A DNA stretch of 64,000 bases from Opitutales bacterium. Its GTDB lineage: Bacteria; Verrucomicrobiota; Verrucomicrobiia; Opitutales; Oceanipulchritudinaceae. The position numbers and the translations under genes are program-made. This document shows, piece by piece, positions 11,701-21,000 of this stretch. Each line of letters opens with the position of its first letter. The first letter of the stretch is position 1. The notes beneath the pieces were generated by a model. It was not told the DNA's origin. It worked only from the letters and a program-made list of their open reading frames with translations, and did no database searches. The stretch spans positions 1-64,000 of the forward strand of contig JAFIGH010000005.1 in NCBI GenBank assembly GCA_020831525.1. Direction: 5' to 3'.

Positions 11701-14700
11701 CCGCGTCCTCGGGGGCGTGCGCGACTACATCGGCCTCACCGTGGAGAACCTCTCGGCGGAGTCCGTGAGCCTCAAGATTCCGCGCATTACTGTCGCCGGG
11801 GCGGTGCCCGGGACCAGTTCGGCCACCTTCCGGTCCACCGGCCGGGTGCTCTCGCTGCGGATGACGTACAACCGCCGGGACGGCTTCACACGTTGCTTCG
11901 AATGGGAGGTTCCGACGGCCCCGGGCGAGGACGTCGTCCTCACCTTGAACTGGGACCAGATTGCCGCCATTGAAGAAGACCTCCTCGCGGACATGTCCGA
12001 ACCGGCGGCGGTCGCGACCTCCGTCATCTCCTGTGCGGACAGCCGTCCGCCCGGAGCGGACGTCTTTGACGACGAGCCCACGGTGCCGGCTTACCGCATC
12101 ACCTCGCGCGATGTGCGCACGGAGGAGATTTCCGGGGACGATCCGACGATCGAGGACGTCACTTCGAGCCGCACGGGCGCGGTCGTGGACGATCTCCGCA
12201 CGGAGGGTCCCGATTTCGGCGACCGTACCCAGCCCAATCCGGGATCGCTCGTCACCTATTTCTCGGAAGAGCCGGTGCCGAGGGGCTCGCTTCCCGCCGG
12301 AGCCGCCCTCTACTTCAACGACGCCAGCGGCAATGCCGCGTTCCTCACTGGCAAAATTCTCGAAGAACCGCGCACCGTGCTCACCGAGGACGTCGCCGGG
12401 CAACTGCGCGAGGAGACGTTTGCGGTGATCAACGATGCCAATCAATGGGTGATTTTTCAGGAGATGCTGCTCGACTACGACGACATGTGGATTTTCGAGC
12501 AGGGTTCCGGCGCGAGCCTCTGGCGGGGCAATCTTCGCAAGGCCGTCCAAGCCTTCAATCCGGCGACGAGCGACCGGGATTTCGAACTTTTTTTCCCCGC
12601 CGTGAAGAGCGGCTTTGAAGTCATGGGCGTTGGCGAAAACGAAGAAATCGATTACGCCATCGAGGCCGAACTCGATGACTTCCGGCGCATGGCGTATTAC
12701 GGCGACGTTATGGTGGGCGATTGGTATTTCAAACCGCCCCACGGGGTCACGGAGGACCGTCGCGACCTCGGCCCGCCACCCGATCCGCGCGACAAGGAGG
12801 TATACGAGCGCTTTCTCGCCGCCGTGAGCTATTGGCGCTATGTCCTCCCCGAGGGAGTCGATAGGACGCTCGTCAGTGACGCCGAGCGTTACGAGCTGAT
12901 CACCGACATGCGGCCCGTTGTGGGGGCACCAGGAGTGTTCTATGAATTCAAGGAAGAGTATGACGCCGTTCCCGACATCCCCAAAGGCTACCTCTTCGGC
13001 GGCGAAGTGCCCGATCCGATAACCGGCGAGATCACATCGGTCTTTGACAACCCGGCCACCCCGGCCGAGGTCATCGCATTCATTCTCACCGAGCGGGCAC
13101 GCGCGGATGTCGGCCAACGCCGCCAGCTACTTCCCGAAGTCAGCTTTTTCCCCTTCCGCCGCGAACACTTCCGCAGCGGGGTGATGTCGCTCGAAAAGCC
13201 GCCGCCCTTCGGCGACGACCCGCTCGGCGACGCCGGCATGGGGCGGCATCTGCTCCTTCTCAAATGGGTCCTCGAAGGCGCCTTCCTGCCGCCCTTCGCC
13301 GAGTTCAATCAGAACGTTGACGACCTCGCCCTCCGCACGGAGGCGCACAACAACCTCATGCGGCGGGCGGAGGAAGCCTTTCAACCGGAAGGCTACGAGT
13401 GGGCGCTCTACCAGGAATTCGCCCTCCTCGACGCGAATGTGCCGCTACGCGCCGCCCTCAACGAGAGCGGAGAACCGCCCGTGGCCTCCGTCTTCTCCGA
13501 CTATTTCCGCAAGCACGACATGAAGATGCTCAAGAAAGGCTCGAAGGCCCTGCTGCGCGCCCTCCTTGCCCGCATGACGGTGAATGAATCGGTCCTCGGC
13601 TCCGTGCGCGGGATGACACCGGCGGCCTACGCCGCGAACGACGATTACACAACCTTTGAACACTGGGTCGTGGACCTTGCCAGGGAGCACCCGGGACTCG
13701 GAGTCGGCTTCGACCTTGACGAACTCGACGACCTTCTCCGTGCGAAAGTGGGGGACGAGCACTTTCTCGCCGCCGCCGCGGCGTCGACGGAGAACGTAAA
13801 CGAGCGTCTCGCACGGGCTTTTAATGCATTTTCCTCTGCCTTCCAACCGTCCACGCAAGGCGCGTTTTCGGCCTATGTGAACGATCTGATGGGTCTTGGG
13901 CTTCCTGCGGAATTCCGGCTGCGCCGGGAAAATCTCGATGCCATCCAATATGGCTTTACGCGGGCGGACGGTAGCTTCCGTCCGGGGCGCCTGCCTATGC
14001 ACAACGTCTTGACGGTGGATATGGATCACCGCATGAGCTACGCCTTCACCCCGCTGATCGTGAAGCGAGGTGCAGGGGCGGTGGGGCCGCTCACCCTTAC
14101 CATGAACGGCCCGGGTGTGACAGACCTCACCTACCAGAACATTTCCATTCCGGCCGACCGCTCCTACGTGGAAGCAAAGCCCGGCGACACGCCTGCTCAA
14201 CCCGCCTTCAAAACAACGCGGCCGGTCTCGTCCATAGAGACCGCGACCTACACCTTCACACTCGACGGAGCACCTCCGGATGACTGGAACCCGGGGAACG
14301 AAACCCAGGAGGTGGACGTTTTTTTCCTGGAATTCGATGAGCCCGAACCGGGTATCCAGTTCGCGGAAACGCGCGACACAAAGTTCCTCTACCGCGGCTT
14401 CACGATTCCTTTGGATCAGGCTGTTGAACCCGGAATGCTGGAGAGTTTCGTGCGCGCATTCTCACCCGCGCGCCGCGCCTATATCGCCTCGTTGCCTCCT
14501 GGAGAGACGGCCACGGAAGCGGACCTGGTAGAAGCCGACCGCGAGGCGTCGCTCGTCATGAAGAGCGTTCTCGACGACAAATTCGCCTTGAACGAGGATG
14601 TGCGGCCCCGCTGGTTCACGAAAGACGACGTCGCGCGCATGAGCCTTGAGGAACAGGCCGCCCTTGCGCACACCCTTAACGAAGTCGGCGAGGGCGAGGG

Positions 14701-15031
14701 TAACATTACCAGTTCCTGTGTCTCGACCTCGCGCTTCCTTGAGGACCCGATCAAATTTGCCACGCCGAACAATGACGAGGAGGAGGGATTTCTCATCGTA
14801 TTTGAGGTGCCCCGCGAGCATCCGCGGCTTCACCGCTACCTCACCACCTCCATCGGCCCGGATGACTCGCCGCTCAAACGCGAGGTCAATCAGGAGGAGT
14901 GGGAGGTAGTGGCCTACGGCAGAGTGCCCTTTATCCGCGCATGGATCTTTCAGCGGGAAGACCCGGCGAAGTTCCGCTGGGCAACCGGCTGGCACTTTGT
15001 TGAATTCTTCGAAGGGGAGGTGGATCCATGA
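2726..15031 (+). CDS. Giant secreted protein (4101 aa) with PKD domains and an LCAT/PDAT-type alpha/beta hydrolase
   Basis: The chain has a signal peptide (about 1-22) and then many beta-rich modules. A PKD domain lies at ~143-222 ('WEFGDGTTSEE'). A Big_5/SbsA-type Ig-like domain lies at ~794-901 ('PGATNVNPVAPVRIVFSEPV'). A beta-propeller/LVIVD-like region covers ~1590-2000. A lecithin:cholesterol acyltransferase-type hydrolase covers ~2305-2755, with oxyanion segment 'FVPGIAASRL', nucleophile motif A-H-S2451-M-G, Asp2688 in 'GDGTVP' and His2732 in 'ASHVGV'. Two more PKD domains cover ~2755-2930 ('WDFGDGRTL'). The last ~1170 residues match nothing I recognise. I use the ATG at 2726, which overlaps the upstream stop and follows GGAGG at 2713-2717. 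It is probably an extracellular ester- or acyl-hydrolysing adhesin, but the substrate is unknown. No cell-wall or membrane anchor is visible at the C-terminus. Confidence 0.85.
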   Translation: MRLPARLILFFAFLLPAASPAVPLPVDERFAVTATEISSTLDRLTGEVETSVRLELENTGDRPIEPPLHAVFRFSGPGGVLLEAEGGPGSEPYDAWYFDLSDAIGGGLEPGGVIETQFRYRRPAGSGIHYTVELFAEVNRDPLAVLSGPDLEVAGAVLAFDGGESFDPDGGELTYFWEFGDGTTSEEVAPSHFYQLPGVYTVRLRVTDAKGAVDAAVRTVRILPEGDFALARTRVLDGSGQPLGGARVEEISEEGVSEDVADGEGLFIGSGTPGQRWWMFSDEGRLAVWRRVEYVDRSVVLVASPWLAKVPAVSVAVSPLEGMMIGSEAAGARLDFPAGAFSENATAGFTPLGGQTLPLPLPRGWTPLAAFHFSTAAEVLAPGAVTWHPARIPGTGETTVILRFDETDPQWTVAAVSTNGTLPGAEVEATGVHVLAVADTGPTAPPAPETGAALAGGDTGDGTQLTAEGAFDPPQRVASLDPAAVTTTGRVVFEADGSMASGRLFRAEVSERYALVDGSGLRTPDYDMTFFGFRDQAEREPNRLRAEFLFRPSLLLPSSELAEARLFATVLDAEAFAGAILDPAGGLLSTDFVSLAVPPGAFPQRTVAELRDLDADGFSAILGDLAPLRAFQLIGPSAEATLPVEISGVPANARFVLARLFSAGGRQGLEPVLRMKSDAGGTARGDEPDSGPRLPGLRTGGRYVLVAVEERPGLVTGTARDLGGDPATGLVAGIVGEPWRALSGAGGVFFLVAPAGEGTADAVDPSDANRGTADFVLEPDGAAVATVDIRIVPTGPRVIEVVPAPGATNVNPVAPVRIVFSEPVDPATFGPEAFALREAGGDGDEVVPGSLGLNAAGTEATFLPTNPLPRATVFEIALSPEIRDLGGLPIEGDLVFVFQTRAHAARGIGAELVIFEPGAENVPEAVLSQLTGYSAGTGSPHVIATGGPGTADPEVPVILVNETTGETATVLSRPDGSFASFIDADEADFVSAVFVNANETRVTIPATRQHFDDGRVGLYNQGGILEAESDGSGVRVLVEPEAIQSRTRFSLAFLDLNEFLDMVGGVEPLDGKVIAAVNYAEELEGISKAAAVSVDVDPGALGLPPDADPYEATYALTIPRDIGGTIVYEVVDKMEYVEDAEGNARLETTSPPFMGLLLRQLGKMQEASPYADRLQQARIDKVSLKFPNVKVGGAAGFLIETFAVTLIAAGPNVVISGEVSRREEGAGRGSGEPLAGALVSLKNPLLSPPAGTPDAANIVAAPLLEGQTIATTRENGAYALITSALVIGSIGAQVEARHARFPMQRPSSTAAFIDPRQVTIMRANLEFVVPAGGGVLEDRSDPFLSLSHTPVFPAAGGEATVRMIGVDDVSVAGMGLELLEFRTLVSNEPLPLDRIELEMVSSGQPSPARMIQSWRISASEAGIATLFAMVADGAGNVREVLHKVPFGIPAVADDADAPPRRLAFHWPPDGADGVAPGTPVVLRISRPLPPELLSGPAASGSWLSLPSAFEVLAVEPSLDGREVRIRYRPRGSGDDSRMTVSIMSTVLDQVPGLGGEDFGDDGEDTGGGGYSFSFSFAPEAAAALPGVISSGGGIVAHGRFAYAISRDSSSSGRLVTVDLANPAAPAVPGGSAFTKTLEGRPSALALVPDYALARNANPDFTSDHPVRTYLVVFSGEPLGFKFIYLFEIRPDGSLEQVHRSVISREIANVVKTKWDPPFLSFLELSATTNNQVHLMDLNAFSIAKELTDQNPNALQDAPPFGRPGVDLNNDGDYADPGERNPVPALDARFFGQVFSWAPLDAQERIEDYDADSSFGLLGTVFRSPEGNGLRMLLGGGAGELLPESAVLFFAEPARRLTFLPATRLFVGGGAEDLRDLALVSTSADGSGSGRLLVVDVSVPEAPALLASLELPGGLGAAGSVSRRKDGRLALAMGNGPLLLLSPERLLLDENGDYAEGEFASGAIVGRIEGIGSGIRTFVDDFAGISAVAGGGNNQVRFSGPRLSVVRVPDHAPVTVDGAGSNDLFNMDEAARRAWLGAARAVDVAETLDLDFSGDDLPPPDPASHYYVVVEAPGGLVEGGVLDLVAQSLGPGGRALLPGRRNSLPTLLANERFVGKASLLTIGKYASLIDDLDAFAGINEIVELAKDLKAGVGTYPGGLKAHRMSADPGSSLYNTFVAGPLVLMARPPERFSEEPMTLEEALGRLEAQLPRSYLRASPHFWIGLAPAGQGAGGPGLDPYRAVFTEDFREINFSWLSLIANYAEGGTSGALLNIVRQLIRPLRDGTVDTFLLPGAEYLQPVAFRRNPVVFVPGIAASRLRLEGGEEIWPSLRSLTADGRATLENIVADAGNPRRLDTPGALLSVGPKDVQGGFLRQLAINSGMEVYDSGTRFDAYRLGGNPNWNSLTRQPELFIFPYDWRLDSNDNAILLSEYVDLIQAAIPDAPKVDIIAHSMGGLVSRRMMLEDGNASRIDRLITITSPLLGATKAVSALRTGDFDELGMNIMLPPDVMRRAARRAPALHQLLPNHGYFALGGRPVVEAGWDATLNGLPYGLLEYEDYRKVMDTTYHFDPADPDSLPPVSVANEGLFGSEIGAGPMVDWSGDESDVKFFHFVAGQQKSLTIDRVYLKPTLSSSREVTDVGLSFAGVPFNRPNRFGNASPQTITEGEPLDVTRTFVLDYGFRVERGMGDGTVPLLSQTRGFGSDGLDFNHRDAVMLPIVSASPGKDDDELASHVGVLRNPALVRKVARILDGETIEQPTLEISVDAPDGFERGEQIEFSVEISGATGTGELRVIWDTGDGGRALGREGSTIYRDAGTFTLTCLVAYPSGEGAVASRTVVVANRAPDFKVVRRPRVPAPGETVAFLVVPTAPESSDTITYEWDFGDGRTLPAGPESLVTHSYLRNGTYTVRTVARDRRGAAVTRDIEVTVSVDAALAGFSALSGHDEDPTVPDSAPVDEAASDFVTILAVGHDAEAGSPQVRSDGVQEGSGLLNRVLGGVRDYIGLTVENLSAESVSLKIPRITVAGAVPGTSSATFRSTGRVLSLRMTYNRRDGFTRCFEWEVPTAPGEDVVLTLNWDQIAAIEEDLLADMSEPAAVATSVISCADSRPPGADVFDDEPTVPAYRITSRDVRTEEISGDDPTIEDVTSSRTGAVVDDLRTEGPDFGDRTQPNPGSLVTYFSEEPVPRGSLPAGAALYFNDASGNAAFLTGKILEEPRTVLTEDVAGQLREETFAVINDANQWVIFQEMLLDYDDMWIFEQGSGASLWRGNLRKAVQAFNPATSDRDFELFFPAVKSGFEVMGVGENEEIDYAIEAELDDFRRMAYYGDVMVGDWYFKPPHGVTEDRRDLGPPPDPRDKEVYERFLAAVSYWRYVLPEGVDRTLVSDAERYELITDMRPVVGAPGVFYEFKEEYDAVPDIPKGYLFGGEVPDPITGEITSVFDNPATPAEVIAFILTERARADVGQRRQLLPEVSFFPFRREHFRSGVMSLEKPPPFGDDPLGDAGMGRHLLLLKWVLEGAFLPPFAEFNQNVDDLALRTEAHNNLMRRAEEAFQPEGYEWALYQEFALLDANVPLRAALNESGEPPVASVFSDYFRKHDMKMLKKGSKALLRALLARMTVNESVLGSVRGMTPAAYAANDDYTTFEHWVVDLAREHPGLGVGFDLDELDDLLRAKVGDEHFLAAAAASTENVNERLARAFNAFSSAFQPSTQGAFSAYVNDLMGLGLPAEFRLRRENLDAIQYGFTRADGSFRPGRLPMHNVLTVDMDHRMSYAFTPLIVKRGAGAVGPLTLTMNGPGVTDLTYQNISIPADRSYVEAKPGDTPAQPAFKTTRPVSSIETATYTFTLDGAPPDDWNPGNETQEVDVFFLEFDEPEPGIQFAETRDTKFLYRGFTIPLDQAVEPGMLESFVRAFSPARRAYIASLPPGETATEADLVEADREASLVMKSVLDDKFALNEDVRPRWFTKDDVARMSLEEQAALAHTLNEVGEGEGNITSSCVSTSRFLEDPIKFATPNNDEEEGFLIVFEVPREHPRLHRYLTTSIGPDDSPLKREVNQEEWEVVAYGRVPFIRAWIFQREDPAKFRWATGWHFVEFFEGEVDP

Positions 15032-18000
15032 GGTTCGATGACCGCTCATACCGACGGGCATGGGTCAGCGTGCTGGCCTTTATGGCACCTTTCCTCTTCT
15101 CGATTCCGCCGGTCGTCGCCGCCCCGCTCACGACGATGGAATACCGCGTCGTGGGGCAGCAGTTGTCTGTCTCCCCGGCTGCCGTTGCCGTGCCCAAGGG
15201 GATTCCGGGCTCCGTCCTCACGACGGTGGCGGGCGATCTCCCGGCGGGGGCTTTTGTCGAGGCCACTCTGCGCGGTCCCTCCTTTCCCGCGCGCCGCCTC
15301 GTCGCCGCGCCCAACGAGCCGCTCCTGCTCCCGCCTCTCAACCTTGTCGGCGACTACTCTCTCGACGCCATCCGCCTGATCGACCCGGCCACCGGGGGAA
15401 CCCTCCTCGAAGGCAGTCCTTCATCCGTGCCCGTGCGTGTCTTCGACGAGGTCCTCGTGGCGCGCGTGACCTCGCGGCCGCTCAGCTCGGACGAGATCCG
15501 CGAACGGGGCATCTACATCGACGAAAACAACTTTCGCGCCCTTGAGTTTGAGGTCGGCTTTGTTGTCGACGGCGAGACCTTCCCGGTGAAGTTTCCCGTC
15601 GTTTCGCCCGCTTTCCGGGGCAACACCGAGATCATCCCGGAGGCCGAACTCGAAGAGGCGCTCGCGCAGGCCGAGGCCATCAACAACCAGCTTGCCCTCC
15701 AGGCCGATCTTCCGCCCGAGCTGGAAACGGCCAACCTCAACATCCAAGTCAAGGGCCTCAATGTCCAGTTTGTCAACCCCGGCGGGGATCAGGAACTCGC
15801 CCTCCAGGTGCCGCCCATCGCGGGCCTCATGGTTATCCCGGGCAACATCGGGTTCCTCAATCAGTTTTTCAGCGTCATGGTCTTTGTCGAAAACGCCGCT
15901 CCCGGGGACTCCGGCCTTTCCGTCAACCAGGTCACGGCGGAAGTGGTCCTGCCCCCGGGCGAGGACCGCGTGCCCGGCACATGGGAGAATCCGGGCGACG
16001 ATCCCCTGCGCATGGCCCGGCTCGGTCCGGATGAAATCATGGATACGGTCCAGCCCGTTGTGCGGCCGGGGCCGGACGGCATCCTCGGCACGGCTGACGA
16101 CATCCCGCGCCTGCGCCCGCGCGAAGTGGGCGAGGCCGAGTTTCTCGTTGAAGGGCTGCGTGAGGGGCTCCATTTGATCGATGTGAAGCTGCGCGGCACC
16201 CTCGAAGGGCTGGCCGCCGGACCGGTCGAGGTCGAGGGCAAGGCCGCCGGTTCCGTCCTCGTGCGCAATCCCAATTTCTCCCTCGCTTTCAGTCACCCGC
16301 GCACCGTGCGCAGCGGGGAGCCCTACACCGCGTCGGTCACCATTCTGAACACCTCGCCCACGCCCGCCAACCAGGTCAATGTGACCCTCCCCACAGCCTC
16401 CATCAGCGGTGCGATCCTCGAGAGTGAGGCGACGGTGTTCCTCGGCGACATCCTCCCCGGCGAAACAAAGACCGCGACCTACGAGCTGCGCTCGCAGCGC
16501 ACGGGCAGCATCACGTTTTCGAACCTTTCCAGCGACGATGATATTGTCGGCCGCTTCCGGTTGCGCATGGGGGTGGACGAGCGCGGCGTGGCCCTCTCGC
16601 CCGACGCCATCGGGTATCCCGATTTTGTCGACGACCTGCCGCCAGCCTTGCTGCGCGCCGCCGACCGCGTCCTTGGCCAGGCCCTCAGCGTCGCCACGGC
16701 CGGGCAGTTGCCGCCGGGCGTGACGCGCGTGAAACGCTCCACCATTACGACCCGTTCCCTCGAACTGGCCGAGGCGGGGCAACGTATTCGCTACAGCGAT
16801 ACACTTGAGCGCGTCATCGTCGACCTCCTTTTCGACTGGCAGGGAGCGCGGGTGTTCGACGCCGGTTTCGACCAGATTCTCCGCCGCACCGATGCCGGGC
16901 GCGAGTGGCGCGAAATGCTCGCCGGGCTGCTCCTCGATCTGGGCGACCCGTCTCTCGGGGCTGCTTTGGACCGCCTCCTGCCCGATATCGCGGGCCGTGG
17001 CGAGGCATGGTGGATCGCCGCCTCCGATCCCGCCATGGGCATCTCCTTTACGGCGGGCGACAAGACCGCCGGGACCGATCAATCGACTCTCGCCGGTGCC
17101 GCCGGATACGCTGCCGGCGGGGGCGGGGTGGTGGTGGCTCCCCTCACGGAGGGTGGCCGTTTCCAATGGACCGTCGGCGAGGCGGTTTCCGGTGCGGAGA
17201 TTTCTTTCTTCCGCGTGGGCGACGACGGATTTGCCCGGCGGCACCTTTGGAGCAATCTCGACCTCCCGGCCGGGGCGCGCGCCTCCCTCGATCCCTCCGC
17301 CGAGCCGGTGGCCCTGCTCATCGACCTCAATGGCAACGGCCAGGTTGACGAGACCCTCGTTTCCGCCGGACAGGAAGTGGCCGAGGCCTTTCCGGAGATC
17401 CTCGCCGTTGTGCAGGACACCTCCGTGCGGGTGGGACGCCCGACGAATCCCTGTCTCTTTTCGCCTTATCAGAATTACGGCACTGTTCTCGCCGTCCTTT
17501 TTAACAAGCCGATGGAACGGGCGGGCGCGGTGCGTCCGGGCGCGTATGTCGTCGGGGGCGACAATCCTGCCGTGACCGCTTCCCTCCAGCCGGGCGGGCG
17601 CATGGTCCTCCTCAATCTCCAGCGGGGCGTTGGCATGATCGTGCCGCGCGACATCACCGTCTCCGGCGTGAACGACCCGCGCGGCCTCCCTCTTGCGGAA
17701 ACGACCCTGCCCGTCCAAACGACCGCCCTCATGGGCACCGCCGTGCAGGGCCGCGTCCTCCGCGCCAACGGCGAACCCGCTGCCGGTGTCCCCGTGACGC
17801 TCACCTATTTCGAGGAGACCGGGCTCTTTTGCACCACCTTGACCCTGCGTCCCTCGCAGGTCTTCACCGATGAGGAGGGTCGCTTCGAAATCGATTTCAT
17901 CCTCGCCGGTATTCCCTATTCACTCGGAGCGACCGATACGGGCGGTCTCAGCGCGGGGGCCCTTGATGTGATTATGGCTTCCGGCGCGGAGGCCGGTGCG

Positions 18001-21000
18001 GTTCGCGCGAAGTTGCTCGAGCTGGCCGAAGACCCGGCTTTCCGCGACACGCTCCTGGCCGAGTTTTCCGTCGGGGCGATGCCCGAGGCCATCGCTGTGG
18101 CTGAAGGGCTCGACCGCGCGCTCATTCGCGAGACCCTTGAGTCGAGTTCGCCGCGCGTGGGCACCGTTCAACCCATGATTCTGCGCTTCCGCGGGCGCGG
18201 CACGGTCGAGGGGCAGGTCCTCACTGAAAGCGGCAGCCCGGTGCCGGGCGCGGCCGTCAATCTCTTCCCCGATCCCGATTCGCGCGAGAAGGGGCGGGGC
18301 CTCTTTGCCGACAGCGACGGGCGCTTTGTATTCTACGGCGTCCCCTTGGGCAACTACAGCCTCCGGGCGGCCTCGTCCGACGGGCGGCGGCGCGATGTTG
18401 CCGGGGTCCTCGATACCCCCGGTCAGCGTGCCGTTGAGGAGATTTTCCTTGCTTCCACGGCGACGCCGCTCACGACCCTGCGCGGGCGCGTCTTTGAAGC
18501 CAACGGCACAACGCCCCACGCCAACGCGCGGGTATTTGTGGGACGCTACTCCTCGGACGGGAGATTCCGCAACGTCGTCGCCCTTGCCGACGCCGACGCA
18601 GACGGCTTTTGGACGGCCAACAACGTGCCCGTGAGCACGCGCGACGTCATTGCCGTCTCCTCTGACGGTCAGCGCAAAGGCGAGCGCCGCGATATCGCCG
18701 CCGTCGCGGGTGCGTCGACACCCCTTTCCATCATCCTTCAGGACGCCGCCACGGTGCGCGGGCGCGTCGAATTCGCCAACGGTGCCCCAGTCCCCAATGC
18801 CCTCGTCGCGGGCGGGGCGGCACTCGTCCGCACCGATGCCAACGGCCTCTTTGAACTCACCGGCGTGCCCACCGGTCAGCGCAACCTTGCCGCCGGGATC
18901 GAAGCCGATCCGGCGGGCGGCATCCCCTTTGCCCGCACCGGCAACGAGCGCGTGGATGTCGTCCCGGGAGACAGCACCTTCACCGTCATCCGCTTCGTCC
19001 CGCGCGGGAGCATCACCGGGCGCGTCCTCGACCAGTCGGGCGAACCCGTCACCGGTATCAACGTCAGCCTGCCGCTGGACCAGTTTTCCTTCGCCTGGAC
19101 GCCCGTCGATGAGGATGGCGTCTACCGTTTCGACAACATTGCCCTCGGCGACCATATCGTGAGCGCGCCCGGTCCCGCCGCCCAGTCGACCGATACCAGC
19201 GGCCTCGTCGCCACCATCGGCAACCCCGAATCCTCTCAGCAAGACATCGTCGCCGCCGTCGTCGAGGCCTTCGAGATCTTCACGGGCGTGAACAATCCGC
19301 TCCTCACCGGCGAGGGCGACAACTTCAACCCCATCGCCTGGGGTTACGAGGAGATCCGCCTCGTCTTCGATGGCCAGGTCATCAACCGCGATATCGTCTT
19401 CCTGCCCAATGGCACCGTCTCCGGCACCGTTGTCAACGGGCAGGGCGTGCCCATCGGAGCGCGCGTGCGCCTCACCGGCATCGGCCCGACGTCCAACGGC
19501 GACCTCGGCTTCATCATCCGCGGCGAACGCGACAGCGATCCGGCCACCGGTGTATTCGAATTTCCCGGACAACTGCTCGCGGGGGCCTTCGGCCTCCAGA
19601 CGGTGAGCCCGTTCTTCCCCTCCGTCATCAGCTTCAACGGTGCGACCAACCGGCTTGATCCCGACGCCACCGATATCGTTCTCCAGTTTCCCGCCTCTCA
19701 GGAAATCAACGGCCGCCTCACGGGAACGGTCTTCTATCCCGACGGCACGCCTGTGGGCGAAGACGTGAACGTGAAAATCAGCTTCGGCGACGACTATGTC
19801 ATCCGCACGAACGAGGATGGGTTTTTCGATACACAGATCCAGTTGCCCGCGCTCACGGACGGTCGTCCGGGCCGCTTCTACTCCATCGAGGCGGAAGATC
19901 CCCTAACAGGATTTGTCGGGCGCGGAACCGTCAGCCTCATGCCCGGCATCGTCAACGAGAGCAATGTCACCCTCCTCGGACGGGGCGGGCTCGACATTGT
20001 TGTCGAAGACGCCTCCGGCGCACCTGTCCCCGGTGCCACCGTGACCGTGCGCGGCGGAGCCTTCCCCCGTGAGACTTTTGACCTCGCCATGGACGGCAAC
20101 GGCTCGGCGAGCCTCAGCGGGCTTTCCGAAGGCCCGTATTCCGTGCGCGCGGAAGCCACCCTCGGGGCGGCCATCGTGCGCGGCACGCGAAACGTATCGG
20201 TCAACCGCGATGCCACCGCCTCCGTCGTCGTGCGTTTGCAGCCGACCGGCACGATCACCGGCCGATTCCTTGACGCCGACGGTATTACGCCGATCCCCGG
20301 CGCGCAGGTGACGCTGGGCAACTCCTTTGCCTTTGCCGTGACCGACGGGGAGGGGCGTTTCGAGGTTTCCGGCCTGCCCCTAAACACCTACCGCGTGCTC
20401 GCCATCGACGCCGCCACCGGCCGCTACGCCTTGCGCAATGCCACCCTCTCGACGGACGGCCAGACCGTCAACGTGACCCTCGGTGTGCAGACCACCGGCG
20501 AACTCACGGGGAGCGTCATCAACAGCCAGCGCACGGGCACGGTGAGCGGTGCCAACGTCACCCTGCGCATTCTCGACGGAGTGTCCTCCGAGCGATCCGT
20601 CTCCACCGGTCCCGACGGGGCCTTCACTTTCCCCGGTGTGCCGCCCGGTCCCTTCAGCCTCACGGCGAACGATCCTGTCTCGGGCATCTCGGGAGCGGTA
20701 AACGACACCTTCCCGGAAGCCACGCCGGTCCACACCCGCAACGTTGAGCTGGCACCGCGCGCCGTCGTCAACGTGGAGGTCTTTCTCCCCGACGGGGTCA
20801 CACCAGCAGCCGGCGCGGTGGTTTCGTTGGCCGTGGGGTTACTGGAGCCCGTCTTTGTCGATGCCGATGAAGAGGGGATCGCCCGCTTCAGCGGCATACC
20901 TTTTGGCACCGTCCATCTCACCGGACGCGAAACCGGTAACCGCGACCGCTCGGGAGTGAGACGGAGTTTCAACGTCAACACACCCGGCGAGAATGCGCCA

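Noticed and set aside
15421-17718. 765-codon reverse-strand frame over the 5392-aa gene
   Set aside because: Antisense shadow of a continuous gene with a clear domain series.
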